A stretch of DNA of 64,000 nucleotides from Brachypodium distachyon (Eukaryota > Streptophyta > Magnoliopsida > Poales > Poaceae), in the NCBI RefSeq assembly GCF_000005505.3, contig NC_016135.3, positions 22,910,613-22,974,612 of the forward strand. The letters run 5' to 3'. Both the position numbers and the translations under genes were made by a program. Position 1 is the stretch's first letter; every line of letters starts with the position of its first letter. This document shows positions 46,800 to 59,773 of the stretch, one piece after another. A model generated the notes under the pieces. That model did no database searches. It was not told the origin of the DNA and saw only the letters and a program-made list of their open reading frames with translations.

Positions 46800-49700
46800 C
46801 CTAACTTGAGCCGGTTGACGAGGTTAGACCTCGGGAATGCCCAAGTCAAGGGGCTTGTGTTTTATGAGAGCACGAGTGTGCACTAGTGATCTCGTCGTCT
46901 ATCAAGGAGAAGGGGCACGATTTTACCTAGGATCGAGGCCCTCGAAAGGGAATACCACTACTCCTGCTCTAAGTGTTTGTATTGATGGCGAATTACAGAG
47001 TTGCCGATGAGACTATGGTGCACAGATCGGATCTGGCAAGTGCGTATGAGATGCCTTGTCCTTCCTGCCCCGGCCCGGCTCCCCCTCCTAGTCCTTTATA
47101 TGTAGGAGCCTAGGTCTCAGGCATAGAGTCCGGGTCGGTTACAACAGAATAAGAAATTCCTAGATTGTTTTCCCTGTCTTGAGCCGCAATTTTAGGCACT
47201 CGAGCTTCAATTCATGGACCACAGTGGGCCTTCGAGTGGGCTTCATGCTGGGCCGCAGTGGGTATACCGAAGATGAGGACCCAGTGGGTCATACCCACGT
47301 CACCGGTATCTCAGGATGGACGCGAGCCGGGCTCGGTCCGAGCTTGCAAAAAGCTCGTGTCGGCGAGTCGATCCCAATATTGACTCAGGGTGCTATCGAG
47401 CCTACTAATTAATTAAGATCGACCTAAGTTTTTGGCGAGTCCTTGATGAGCCTAACCGCCGCATCGTCCCACATGGGAGTCCGTGATGACACTACTACAA
47501 AATACCCCTTTCGTGATCCCTCACCAGTGGCAGTTATTTTCATTCAAAAAATCACCGCCACTGCTGAGGTCACCAGTGGCGGTCATTTTCGTTCAAAAAA
47601 TCACCGCCACTGGTGAGGGTCACCAGTGGCGGTGAATTCATTCAAAAAATCACCGCCACTTCACCAGTGGCGGTGATTTTCATTGCAAAAATCACAGCCA
47701 CTGGTGCCCCTGCGAAGACCCCTAAAACTTGCAAAAATCATAACTAATTTAGAAAAAATCCAAACAATGTAATTATTTTTACCGAAGTCTTCATTTCTAT
47801 TGCTTAACACGTTGGAACAATAATATCACATGGTATTTCTCATAAAATATGATTTCCCATTTTTTCAATGCAAAAAATGAAGTATTTTGTGAAACAAGTA
47901 CAATTTTTATGGTTCAAAATGACACCTATAAATTTTCACACAAACTAGAACATATTTCACTGGCCGTGTCCAAAGGTTTTGAATTTTCTAGCTTCATTTA
48001 TACTTTTCCCCATTTAAATGAATTTCTAGCGATTTCTCAAAAGTAATTCAAATTTGAACTACAAGTGTGTGGTAGTTTGTTCCTAAAACATTCAAAAAAT
48101 AATTTTAAGGTATACAAGTAAGAATTATGTAGGATTCATGAAGGGTGTTGAAATATTGAACACCTTTCCATGGAAATATGTGTCGACAAGTTTCACTCTA
48201 TCTTGCGAAAATTCTAGTAATATGAAGAAAGTGTTAAAAAATTAAATTCTTTGGCATGGAGTCCTTTTATGTGTACTAGTTGCCATGAAAAATGATAAAC
48301 TTGAATTTTGACAAATGTTCAAAAAAATTCTTCATAAAATGGACTATCAAGTATGAATGTTTATGAGTTTTGAACCAAATGACCAAAGGCACGGCCTTTT
48401 CTATATCATACTTCGTGATAGCGAATCCAATTTTTGCACAGAGATGCGTCTTTGCATGACAAACAATATTGCCAAAGAGCTTACAAATTTTTAGTTTTAC
48501 AAAAATGTTTTTTCATTTTCTAAACGCAAAAGGAGGTATTTTGTGAAGCAAGTAGTTCAAATATATCTCAAAATGGCACCCAATTTTCACACAAAATGGA
48601 CCATGTCTATATGCTTATAAATCTATTTAGTTATAACCCATAAAGCAATTATATTATACTAAAAATAAATAATTACATGAAATTTACAGTCTCCAGTGGC
48701 GGTTTTGTATCAAAACCCGCCTCTGGAGGGTCTTTGATTTTTTCGCGACGAGAAAGCACAGGATCCGGTCTGTGTGCTCTCGCGGCACCCGATTGGTGGA
48801 GCACCGTTGCTTCGGATCGGTGAGCTGGCGTGTTGCCCGCTTCTCTCCCCCCCCCCTATCTCCTTCTCCTCCACCCGATGCCTCCCTCTGTCTCTCTCTC
48901 CCTTATCTTCTCAATTCTCTCACGTTCTCTTCCTCTCCTCCAATGCTACTGCTCCTCTTCTCTCACGATCTCTTCTCCTCTCACGGTCTGGTCTTCTCCT
49001 CTTCTCTCACGATCTCTTCCCTCCCCACTGCTACTGCTACTGCTCCTCTCCTCCACCGCTACTTCTTCTCCTGGTGCCGGTCCACGCGGCGGCCTGGCCA
49101 ACTACCCCGGTCCCTGCCGCCAAGGAGGTCAGGGACCTGCTGCTTTGGTGCGGCCCCGTCGATGGCCCGCGCGGGGCGCTGCTCCGGTTGCCGTCCTCGG
49201 CCCCTGAACCGACGACGACCTCCTCCCTTCCTCGGCTCCAACGACGGCCACCGCCAACCCCCACCGTCGGAACCGCTGGATCCGGTTGTCCTCTCCACGA
49301 AATCAACGAATTCGGCCATCCCAGGTCCAGATCCGGCCGCCCCGGCCCCAACCGTCGCCGCTACCACCACGGGTACATCTCCTCTTCTCTCCCTCTCTCG
49401 GTTTTCTCTATTCACTCTCTCTCACTCTCTCTCTGTCTCTCTCACATGGTGGTGGCCGTCCGGTGGAGGAAGATGGTGCACCTGCATCGCCATGCTAGCA
49501 AAACAAACGACCTCGACATCTCGTGTTGTTTTGGTTTTGATGAATGGATGGATGCATCTGTGTATTCTCGGTTAACTGTAATTGTTTTGGTTTCTCGATG
49601 GATAAAATTTGCATGTTTATCCAATGTTAAATTCTCAATAGATTGATTGATCTGTGTGTACTGTAATCTCTGTAATGGTTTTGCATTGTCGATCTATGAT

Positions 49701-50200
49701 TTGATTCATCGATTTGGGAATTGTTGATTCATCCACGTGGGAGCTGGCCGGTGGCCAGCTCTTTTTTTTTAGACCGTGGAAACCTTAGTAGTGGCAGTGG
49801 CACACCACGGCCACTGGTACTGATGGGTACCAGTGGCGGGTATAGTACCCGCCACCAGTGGCATGACCACCAGTGATGCGAGGTTAGTGGCGGGGATCCC
49901 CGCCACCAACCTCTTTTTTTTGACCGCCAGTGGTAACTATTTGTGTAGTAGTGTGACGCCGCTGGAGTCGAAGCCGCCAAGCTAGATGGTGGAGGCGAAG
50001 CAGTCATGTGGTTGAAGAGGTAGAGGAGTAGGTTGGCGACATCGACAAAGCTTTAGGCTCACGGAGCAGCCCGAGCAGAGTTTGGCTGAAACCAAAGTCG
50101 AAAAAGAGCCCAAAAAGAAAACTCGGATCGGGCTTTTGATTTACCGGGCCGTGGTCGAGCCTCTACGAGCTCAGGTGAGCCGAGCTCAATCCCCGAAACT
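46800..50200 (-). mobile_element. Older LTR-like sequence, interrupted by a CACTA element
   Basis: 46800-47489 and 49954 to about 50200 look like one earlier element. On the minus strand there is a TATA-like ACATATAAAGGAC near 47100, then an R/U5-like sequence with CATCAATACAAACACTTAG. The remaining side lies beyond the CACTA insertion. Boundaries are estimates: TGAGCC and GAGCTCA could be the outer ends, but I could not match a target duplication. Superfamily (probably gypsy) is a guess from general appearance. Confidence 0.4.
47490..49953. mobile_element. Non-autonomous CACTA (En/Spm) transposon, TSD TGA
   Basis: 2,464 bp beginning CACTACTACAAAATACCCC; the other end, read in complement, begins CACTACTACACAAATAG. 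The 3-bp target duplication TGA is at 47487-47489 and 49954-49956. The subterminal zones hold many copies of CACCAGTGGCGGT in both directions, separated by ATTTTCATTCAAAAAATCAC, which form strong hairpins and would bind a TnpA-type protein. 48740-49640 is a pyrimidine-rich then GC-rich segment with overlapping open frames that resembles a promoter and first exon, possibly captured. No transposase domain is recognisable, so it depends on another CACTA element. Confidence 0.9.
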
Positions 50201-50507
50201 TGGCCACCCCTTAACCATGTTAACCCACGATCTCACAGAAAAATCCTACCATAAATCCCGTTGCGCATCAAAAGCATGGTAATATGTTGCCGAAAACAAA
50301 AACTTGACTGGAATTGGTCCACATAGTGTCCCATTGACGTATTATATTGGGAGTGTATTTACTTGGAACTTACATCAATGTTGAGATATAGTTTACGGTC
50401 TATGTGTATAGTTTTGTTATAATTCAAAACGTCGTCCATTTCTGAAGTAGATATTTTTGGAGGCTTAAGTTGTGCGTCTCAAATATAAAATATTTCGGTG
50501 TGGTACA

Positions 50508-51824
50508 TGTTGGGAATATGCCCTAGAGGCAATCATGTATGATGTAATTCCCGATGTATTCATAAAGATTATTAAGTTGTCCTTGTTTGAACATCTGATA
50601 TGTATCATTGAATATGTGATTTGATTGTGAAACTATGTATTCATGTTGTTCACACTAAATTGTCCTTAGTCATTGAGGTTGTGCTGCACACATAACCTAG
50701 ACTAATGTGAAAGTTGGCGGATGACTCGGTTCCACTTGTCATGGGCATGGTGATGTCATTCCAGCTTACACGGACTCGGCTAAAGAGTTTAGTGAGTCGG
50801 ACTGACCCATATAGAGATGCAATGAGTAGGTCGTCATTTGCATGTCTCAATCAATGTAATCCTTAGACCTGAGGTTATCGCACAATCCGAGTTGTGGATC
50901 ACCAACTTAGGTTCTGTCAAACGTTGTTCCGTAACAGGGCAGTTATAAAGGCAGAGTTCGGGTTGACTGAGAATCAAGCTGTGTGATGTGGATAACCAAG
51001 ATGGGATTTTGCCCCTCCGACTGGAGAGATATTCTCTGGGCCCTCTCGAGTGATATGATTCGGGAAGCATGGCCATGCGCGACTCGGTTAACTGTTAACC
51101 GGGTCGATCGACTAAGAGTTAGTCGGATGAATCGTATATCACGGATCGAGAAGAGAGTTGAACTATTAAAGAGATGCCGATTAATCGCCTATAGTTCGAC
51201 AAGGTATATCGTGAGGCAAAAGGGACTAAGACGTATGTCACATTGGAAGGTACGTCGTTATGACTCGATGGTACTTGGGAGTCGGCACGTTCTGCTAGAA
51301 GCCGCTACCGATTAATCGATTGAGAGTCGGACTCCAATCGTGTCCAAGCCGCCATGAGCCTGCGGGGTCACACACTTAAGAGCGGGAGCAAGTTTTTGGT
51401 CGGGTACTGGAAATGGGCTGACAATGCGAGTTGGACTCGCAGAGTGGATGGGTCACACGTGCTGGAGCCCACTTTCACTCGGTATATAAGCAGGGACGTG
51501 GGATGCCTAAGGGGCACGGTTCGCCACTCTCATGCGTTGAGAACCCTAGCCCCATTCAGTCCAACCGTCGCACCGGACCTAGCAGTCCGCCGCCGGAGCT
51601 CCTCCTCGCACATGTGGATACCGGCAGAGGTGCTGTACGTTCAGCACTTCGACGATCGCGGGATTGGATCGGCTGGATCGGATCGAGGGACCGCACTGCA
51701 TCAAGGCGCTGCATCGATAATCCGCAACTGCGCGTCTAGTGGTAATCCTCGTGGCCTTCTACCTCGGCTAGATCTTGGGAGTTCGCGTAGGAAAAGTTTT
51801 TGTTTATCTCTACGCGCCCCTTCA
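50508..51824 (+). mobile_element. Solo LTR of a BARE/Angela-like copia element, TSD GTACA
   Basis: 1,317 bp beginning TGTTGGGAATATGCCCTAG (start typical of pooid BARE/Angela copia LTRs) and ending CGCGCCCCTTCA. Perfect 5-bp duplications GTACA are at 50503-50507 and 51825-51829. ATATAAGCAGG near 51484 can serve as TATA. No internal domain is present, so this is a solo LTR. The repeated TCGG-type words (GACTCGG) across the middle are U3 sequence. The identical target duplications argue for a fairly recent insertion. Confidence 0.92.
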
Positions 51825-51829
51825 GTACA

Positions 51830-54349
51830 TAATTGCCACAACATGCATTGTTGCTTTTGTGCCGAGGATGTTATCAACAACATTTTTTGTGATTGCCAAT
51901 TCACTCGCTTAATTTGAATTGCCATTAATTCACACATGGTATAATCAAAATGTTTGAGAATTTAATAAAGGGATAAAGAGTTTGTTTACATGCATAAATC
52001 CTAGTGGAGGGGGGTCTCGCTTCATGTTGTTAGTCAATTTTGTCTATGTCTCTATATTGTCGTTTAGGACTTTTTTTGTCTAACTAGTTCAACTTCAATC
52101 CGGTGATCTTCATAGTGTACCAATTAATATGTTATCGTCATGTCCGTCGATGCTCTACAACGACGAGAGGCATGAAGGTTATGAGGACAAGCTTGAATCG
52201 GCTGCCAGGGGGTTGTGTCTTCGCATGAATGACGGCCGTCCACCCAAATGACTATGTAATTCATGGGATGGCGTATCATATGGGTTTATTTATGTAATAC
52301 AGTTAATGACACTTCATTTTGTAATTAAACTTGTAAAATGTACGATGTTGCTATGCAGAGGCTATAGAAAAGACTATGCACAACTGTGCCTAGCTGTTGA
52401 TGCATGCATATAAAAGTACTACGCTGGAAAGAAAAAAAATGCAACTATCAATTAATCTTCATTTCATTTTCAAGGTTCCAGTGAATCTAACTTGGCTAAA
52501 TAGCTAGTAAAGATACCTTAGTTATTTTGTATCCAATCAAATATACCATTCCATTATTATATCCAGATAGATGTACTGTATTTACTACCAATGAATATAT
52601 GCAAATTGGCACCTACGGATCATATATACCACCTGAGAACAACTAGTTTCTCAATAAAAAATGACCAAATTGAAACAAAGTGTATTGTAGTTGGAAAACA
52701 AACTGAAACCTTTCAAAATGTTTATGGTAAGCATACGCGCGCACCTCCTTTGTTGTAAAAATACACATGACATTGACATGCATGTGTGCAATGCAAAGAA
52801 TACAGTAGACTGTATTGGACAAAATAGGAAACCATATTTATCTATAAATATACATGGAATGGTCTCAGCAGTGGCAACTATATATTCTCGACGATGTTAG
52901 CTAACTGTTTATCAATCGTACTAAACATCATAAATCTAGCACTTGAACATCAGGTTTTAGCCTCGATCTCCCATATGGCAATCAAATGTATTCCCTCCGT
53001 TCCTAAATTCTTGTTGTTGTTTTAGTTCAAATTTGTACTAAAACAATGACGAAAATTTAGGACGGAGGGAGTATTTTGAATTCCAGCACACAAATGGAAA
53101 AATAGGCTCTACTAAGTAACAGATATATAGAAGAAAAGAACTATGCATATATATATGTTATACTCAGGTTAGCACCTTAAAATGCATGTATGTTCTTTAA
53201 AAAAGGATGGTATATATCCTAAACGCCATTGCTTAGCTACGGTCGTTGATGGAAGACAGAAAGAGGCTACAGCAAACATGTATATAGTATAACACATAAC
53301 ACATGTCTGCATTGGAAACATTAGGTCTTTGAATGTGGGGATCTTTGAATGTGCAAGTCCCAAGAGGTTGTGAAAACCATGATTCTGTTCTTTACATTAC
53401 TCAATAGGACAAGGGAAGAACGTTGGGGGAAACGTACGGTAAGTACGTGGTAAGAAACATAGACAGACAGCTGGGTGAGGATCCCCCATGAGCTAATTTA
53501 GCTTGTTCTGGGAGGATGCAGTTAGTCGTAGTAGCAACAGCTGCTACTTTGTGATCTTTAAACAAAGGAAAACATGCACACGTGTGAGCAAAGAACTGTA
53601 ACTAGTGAATTGTGATGCAGTTCCCAATTCAACAGTTCCAACATATGAACCCAGAACCACAAGAACTGATGATATGATTGTGTTAGCACAAAGGTGAACT
53701 ATCCTAGATACTAGTATAATATACACACATCACTTAGTTATAGTAATACACATAGCCATCTAATTAACACCTTTGTATAACCCAAAAACAATTCCCTAAA
53801 AGCATGCACAACACATCTATCTAGTAAAGTAGGAATTGACAGTTTAATTAAGCCCACACGAACACTTACAGCACTAAAACTTTTCTCTTATCAACTCGAA
53901 TCGAATCTCTCATCCACATAAATAATTTACCAAACAATCCAGAGCAAGATGAGCCCCATGCATACATATATGCGCTCGGACAAATTAAGGGATACTTATT
54001 AAAGCCATACTGAAAATCAAGATTGACAAGGTTACACAGGCCACAGATCTCCATCAAAGTTCAACAGAGAAAAGAAAGAAGAAGAAGAAGAAGAAGAAAA
54101 GAAGAACAAGAGAAGAACGACAGAATCAGAGATCGACAAAACACTAGGAAATTAATTGTACAGAGATGTAGAAATAGTACTGCGGTAGATAGATGGTGTG
54201 TCCTTGAGCTGAGGCGTATACGTGCACCTTTGCAGGGCAAACCCTTTGCGTTGCTCATTCTTCTTCCTGAAGTTTGTGTGCTTCTCGCCTTCGATCTCTC
54301 CTCCTCTGACAGCAATCACATATCAATGGATCTCCCGGAAAGGCACCGG
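51830..54349. other. Intergenic between the transposon cluster and the AHL gene
   Basis: 52130-52330 resembles a decayed transposon fragment of unknown kind. 52989-53073 is a small MITE. 54060-54110 contains an AAG microsatellite that lies in the presumed 3' UTR of the minus-strand AHL gene. The remainder is AT-rich with short frames only. No gene supported. Confidence 0.45.
52989..53073. mobile_element. Small Stowaway-type MITE
   Basis: 85 bp, TA at both borders, ends TTCCCTCCGTTCCTAAATT and AATTTAGGACGGAGGGA complementary, loop around GTTGTTGTTTTAG. The smallest intact element of this type in the window. Confidence 0.85.
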
Positions 54350-55327
54350 TCAGAAGTGTGGCCGCGGGCCGGCCCAGCCGTGGCCATCGGGCGGGAGCTG
54401 CGAGCCGGCACCACCAGCGCCCATGTGGTTGATGGGCAGGTGGTTGAAGAAGGGCAGCCCTGCGGCCGACGGGTCAGGAGGGAATCCGGGGACTCCACCC
54501 ATGCCGCCGCCTCCCCCGGGGCCATCAGCATCCCCCGCCTGCTGCATCTGCTGCATACCTCCTGCCGCGGCGGCAGCCGCGGCAGCCTGCTGCTGCTCCT
54601 CGTCCTCCAGCGGGAGCCGCTCGTAGGCGACGTTGGCGAAGGACGCTGCGATGACGATGACGGGCCCGGCCGCGTAGAGCGCGCCCACGACGTTGCCGCC
54701 CACGACCTGGCCCTGCCCGCCGGCCAGGAACACGGTGAGGCTGGTGGCACCCGGCGGAGCCGGGGGAGGGAGGAAGGAGCCCGAGAGCGACAGGATCTCG
54801 AACCTCCCCTGCAGCGTGACCACGGCACCCGCGGGCGCCGAGGGCTGGCGGAGCGTCACGTTGGTGACCACGCCGCTGCCGCTGAGCACGCACACGCCGC
54901 GCTGCCGCCGGCACGCGTACGTGGACACGCACTCGAACACGTCGCAGCCGCTGCCGACCTCCAGGATGTGCGCGCGCAGCGTGTTGGCGCTCTCCCGCGT
55001 GATGATCACGGGGGGCTTGGGCTTGTTCTTGGACCCCGGGGGGCGCCCGCGGGGGCGGCGCGCGACCACGTCCCCGCCTGATCCAGGGGTGCCATCGCCG
55101 CCCCCGGCGCCGGGGCCGGAGGAGGAGGATCCGCCATCGTTGTTGTTGTTGTTGTCGGCGCCGTACTGCTGGCCGGCGCCGTAGTTGTTGTTGCCGTTGT
55201 CGTGGTCGTCGGAGGGCTCGTGCTGCTGCTTGGCGTAGCTGTTGTTCTGCAGCTGGAGGTCCGGGTGGAGGTGGTGGAACTGGTGCACGTAGCGCGTCGC
55301 GGCGGTGCCGAGGTCGAGGCCTGCCAT
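54350..55327 (-). CDS. AT-hook nuclear-localized (AHL) protein, one AT-hook, intronless
   Basis: A single 325-residue exon on the minus strand. N-terminus [10 protein letters not shown] and a His/Gln/Asn/Asp-rich then Gly-rich linker. AT-hook [17 protein letters not shown] at about 90-106. PPC/DUF296 domain about 107-235 with [18 protein letters not shown] and [16 protein letters not shown] (174-189). One hook with the [10 protein letters not shown] form and no introns places it in clade A/type I, the group including AHL15-29 and grass inflorescence regulators. The C-terminal Gly/Met/Gln tail is low complexity. It acts in the nucleus on AT-rich DNA. A TATA-like stretch lies at 55519-55530, about 200 bp upstream of the start, after a purine/pyrimidine-biased leader. 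No defect. Confidence 0.94.
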   Translation of the reverse strand: MAGLDLGTAATRYVHQFHHLHPDLQLQNNSYAKQQHEPSDDHDNGNNNYGAGQQYGADNNNNNDGGSSSSGPGAGGGDGTPGSGGDVVARRPRGRPPGSKNKPKPPVIITRESANTLRAHILEVGSGCDVFECVSTYACRRQRGVCVLSGSGVVTNVTLRQPSAPAGAVVTLQGRFEILSLSGSFLPPPAPPGATSLTVFLAGGQGQVVGGNVVGALYAAGPVIVIAASFANVAYERLPLEDEEQQQAAAAAAAAGGMQQMQQAGDADGPGGGGGMGGVPGFPPDPSAAGLPFFNHLPINHMGAGGAGSQLPPDGHGWAGPRPHF

Positions 55328-55520
55328 GCTGATCCGCTAGCTCATGTACTGATGTACTACTAGGCTAGGGAGCAGTGGAAAAATTTACAAATCCAAAAAA
55401 GTAGGGGAAAAAATCGAATTGAAACAGAGTGCTGTCTTGTTTTTAGGTTTAAAAGGAAGCCTTGGAAAAGGAAGCAATGATTTTTAAAGCGTGGAGTTGT
55501 TTATGCTCCCTGCTCTTGTT

Positions 55521-55528
55521 TTATAAAA
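55521..55528 (-). promoter_or_regulatory. TATA-like box of the intronless AHL gene
   Basis: TTTATAAAA read on the minus strand, about 200 bp upstream of the ATG, inside a strongly purine-biased stretch on the plus strand (GAGA-rich to about 55830), a common look of grass promoters. Confidence 0.45.
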
Positions 55529-55699
55529 ATCCGGACGCATGCAGAAAGAAGCAAACAGGGAAGAAGCAAACTAAAAAAAGAAGCAAGATGGTAGTGCTTG
55601 CATGGACATGGAGAAGAGAGAACAACAACAGAGAGAGCACTGTGTGATATGGGGATGGGAGGGGGGAGGAGAGGAGAAGAGAGCTATGAAGAGGCAGGC

Positions 55700-58600
55700 A
55701 CAAGAGGGGAAGAGAGGAAGGAGAAAGGTATGAGGGGTTTGAGAGGTTCTTCCAACCAGTAGTAGGAGACTATGGGGGTGCAACATGTACATAAAATAAT
55801 GAGGGGGAGAGAGAGAGGGGGGGAACAAATTCGTGTGCATCCTTACAGCTGTTGGCAAGAAAATAAGGCTGGTGCGATGACATGTGGGTCTGGGGAAAGG
55901 AGGGAGGCCCATGCGGCAGTTTCATGTGTGTTGTATGCGCTGGTGACAGAGGGGAGGCTTCAAAGAAGGAGAGCGGGAAGAACTATGATACAGAAATGTG
56001 ATGCATCGCGACAGTGATGGCTTAGCGTGTCCATTGGAAGCTTTATGCTACTTAACCAGGGTTAAGTGCTTAAACCTGTGGTTAGAGACCACTAATCCAA
56101 GATTGATATGACTTAGGGTAGAGGTTGTTCATACCGTGCCCTGTGGGGGCCACTCCAGCGCATGCTGCGCTATAGGATCATTTGCGCTAATGCTAGATCT
56201 GACCCTCTGGCCATGGGTCGGAGAGGCGTGTTTCGACCCTTGTAGAGTCTTTGTATATGTTACTGTTTTAGAATCTCACCAAACGTGTAATATCGACCAC
56301 ATTGTTATGTATATAAATTAAGTACACATACGAGAGCAACGCAATCTTCGTTTTCAGGCTTCTCCAAATAAAACTTGACCATGCATTAAGATCTTTATTT
56401 TCAGTATTCCATGCATATTTTGTAGTTAATCTTCTGACTGGATTCTTTCCAAGCATTTCCAACAATTAATATATTGCATTTTTGCGGGAAGATAATAAAG
56501 TTTGCTGTAAGAAAATAGTATAAAAATAACTCGCACCAATGTTAATTGGATGGGCTAGCCATTGACCGATAGGGTAATATCTAAGCAAGGTGTGTGTGAC
56601 GTGTGTCCTGATGTAAAACAACATGGATTGGAGTTGCCACTTTTTGAACATACACTTTTTACCTAGCTAGTCTCATAATATTAATTTGGTGGTGATCACG
56701 ACCGTGACACAGCGAGGCTTAGTGTTAGCTGAACACAACTAGCCAGTTTTAAAATTGCATTAAGCTAATAATGAAGCTGAACAAAGCTTACTTTCTTTAG
56801 CTAATAATTTAGCTAGCGCCATACCCATATATGCTTAAGGAGATCCAAGATACATGACTAATTAATGCATGTGTGATGGACATGTAGAGGTATATATATA
56901 TGAGATGCAGTTCTATCTCAAACATAAAATTTTAGTTTCCTCAGTTAATTGATTGACGCATTTTTAATTACTCATTGTCCTTTCAGGTATACTTTAGAGA
57001 CAAGGAGATTTAACATTTGATTATATGTAGTTAATTTGCTGACAATATAGTATGTCAAGTCAAAGGATGCATGACCCACATCATCCTAACTCTAACTGAG
57101 TTTTATATACTTTGATATATCTTATACCGGCCGGTAACCTGCATATGCTGTACTTTCACTACGTGTGATGACCTAAAAACTTTGGACCTAGGCTTACCTT
57201 TTCACCATCTTTTCACGAGAGACCAATTAACATGAGTAAACTCACACCGGTTTTCCCAAAGATGCACATTTTTTAATATATATTTTCTCCTTGATCTTTT
57301 GGAGGCCGGTAACTCTACTCAACCACACGCACGGTAGTATTCAACTACGTACGGAGACATGGAATGTGTAACTTTTCAGGGGAAAAATAGGCCAACTCTG
57401 TAGAAAAGAACTTTAGTTTATGTACTCTATGAAGTTGTATATATTAGTTTCATTGTTTATGTAATTAAAAAATAATCGGCTATCAATCATGTAACTTTAC
57501 AAGAATAAGGACAGATCGTGCAGCCGTGCATATGCAAGGTGCTTAATTATACTAATACACTGCAGAAATCTATGAGGAAATGCGCGCAATCTATTCTCAT
57601 GATCCTATTGATGCATGTGTGTGTGTGTATATATTATTTTTTTACTCGCCTGCTTTTCTAAATTTAAATCATAATGTACCAATATAGTACTATCTCGATA
57701 TTATATATGTATGCCACATCTGGGTTACAGTTTTGGAACTATGCGCATCCATTTCCTTTTTTTAACAACTTCCGTTAATTAATCAGTAAGGACGACCATG
57801 AAGAGTGACACATGGTTCAGTGTAGCGCGCAGTAAGGGCCGGGGTAGTATACTTTGGCAGGGGGCTAGCTTAATCAAATCAATACTACTCCTCTCTTTCC
57901 TCGTTTCAAATTTCCGTTCAACTTAATTAGAGGTCTGAATAATTTTTTATTTACACAAACACATCATCAAATTGACATGCACACATGTAGAAAGCACATA
58001 TAAATTCACTTGAAGTTCCCAGAACTATATAATTTTGTGCACACATCTTTTCCCGTGCATGGACAGGGAATTGGTCTATGGCGGCTTGTTCCATTCTTGG
58101 CTAGCTTTTCAACAGAATTGTGGGCCTCGATTAATTTGATGGTTGAACTTTGAAAGACATATTGTACAAGGACCTTGCATTAGTAAATTCTTGGCTTGAT
58201 ACTTTCAACGGCAACGAGTATTTAGAAACGAAATGAGTACGTGAAAATGGCCTTTTACACTGCAGCCAGCTCTTTACAGCGACGGCTTCCATTTTACCTC
58301 TCCGACATCAACACCGGGAACCGTGCCCAGCGAATGAGGTGTCGACAAGTTACCCCATCCTGGAGCCGCGCCCCCACGAGATCGAGCCGAGCCAATGCCC
58401 CCTTCGGCTCGCCCCCACGTTCCCCTGTCACGTGCGCGCGGCCGTCCCAAGGCGCGAACTCGGCGTGGCTGTCGGCCATGGCCGGGCACGTACGGCAGGC
58501 AGGAGCTGAGAGCTCGCTTTCCTGGGGAACGCGCGGGTCAGCCGGCCTCTCTCTCTCTCTTCTGCCCCAACGCGCGCGCGTCCCGCTGCACCGTGGGCCC

Positions 58601-59770
58601 TCCCTCCACGCAGGTAAGCGTGCGTGCGTGCTTGGAGAAAAGGGGCCAGTGGCGATGAAACCCTAACCCTAGTTACAAGGAACGATGGGAGCATGCGAAA
58701 GTTAGAGAGATGCTGTCAGGCCGCGGTGTGTGTAAGCACTCGTATGTCTTTGGTGATTTTGCATTCTCGTATGCACCTTTGCTTCTGACTGTTGTACTCC
58801 GTCGGTAGCGGCAGCAAAGATTTCCACATTAATTCCAGCGGCAACTAGCAAACAGAAGTGCTACTATACGAAGCTAGTTAATATTTAAAACTGTGATTTG
58901 CAATCCCCTGATCTGATCACGTACGCTAATGCTACATGAGTAGTAGCAGGAGTAGCATATTAAATTTATCGCAATAGTCTTTTTGAGACCAGTATTTTAA
59001 ATTGATTACATCCATGTGTATACATATATATGTTGTTTATCCAATTAATTAAAGAACACATATCCGCACAGTACAACAAGATTGTTAATTTTTTGTCCGG
59101 GTATAGCAGATCGATGGAGGGAATATATATTTGGAGGAGGAGATCATAACAGTGCCTCGTACTTCTGCTAACTCTGCGGATAAAAATATGATGATTTGGT
59201 GCTTTCATTAACAAGTAGTAAGACGTACGTTCGAGGTGTTGTGGAAACATGTACAGATCGAAAGGGATCGATTTGGATAAGTTTTTGTAACTATTTCACG
59301 ATGTTCACTGCTTCCTCTTCCCAATACTTTCGGGTATCTTAGTTAGGTTGCAAACTTGCAACCACCACTTTTTTTCTAAGACTGCAATTGAATAATAGAT
59401 GGTGTTAATAATACTAGTTCCAGTATACGATTAGAAACATTTAGGTTTCATGCTGTCCCAAACGGCCAGACCTTCTTGATCGGAGGTGTGTGCGCGCGCA
59501 TAAATTATTCGTCCAACTAATCATTAACCATATGCATCCATGCTCACCACCTTCCATCCATAGAAAAACAATAGCTCAACTTTGGATACCTGATGGTACT
59601 AGCTAGTAGTTAGAGCGTACTTTGAAGGTTAGTAACAAACTAACAATGATGCTCTAGTCCAGGTGCTCTCCATGCATGTTATTTGAGTAAGTATATAGAA
59701 GTTGAAGAGTATAATGCAGCACCACATGCTTAATTTTGTATCAGTCGATATGTGTGGCACCCAACTAGAT
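55700..59770. other. Upstream region of AHL, AT-rich and gene-free
   Basis: 55640-55830 is a GAGA/GGA-rich purine tract. 56040-58240 is AT-rich without genes. 58270-58680 is a GC-rich island with open frames on both strands and no recognisable domain; its composition is unlike its surroundings, so it may be an insertion or a short first exon of an unseen transcript. 58700-59770 shows nothing clear. Confidence 0.4.
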
Positions 59771-59773
59771 TTC

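Noticed and set aside
48774..49646. 267 and 290 residue frames
   Set aside because: They are inside the CACTA element, overlap each other in different frames and are dominated by Ser/Pro/Leu from a CT-rich sequence.
51354..51917. 187-residue frame
   Set aside because: It lies mostly within the copia LTR, including U3 and R, and crosses its right boundary; LTRs do not encode such a protein.
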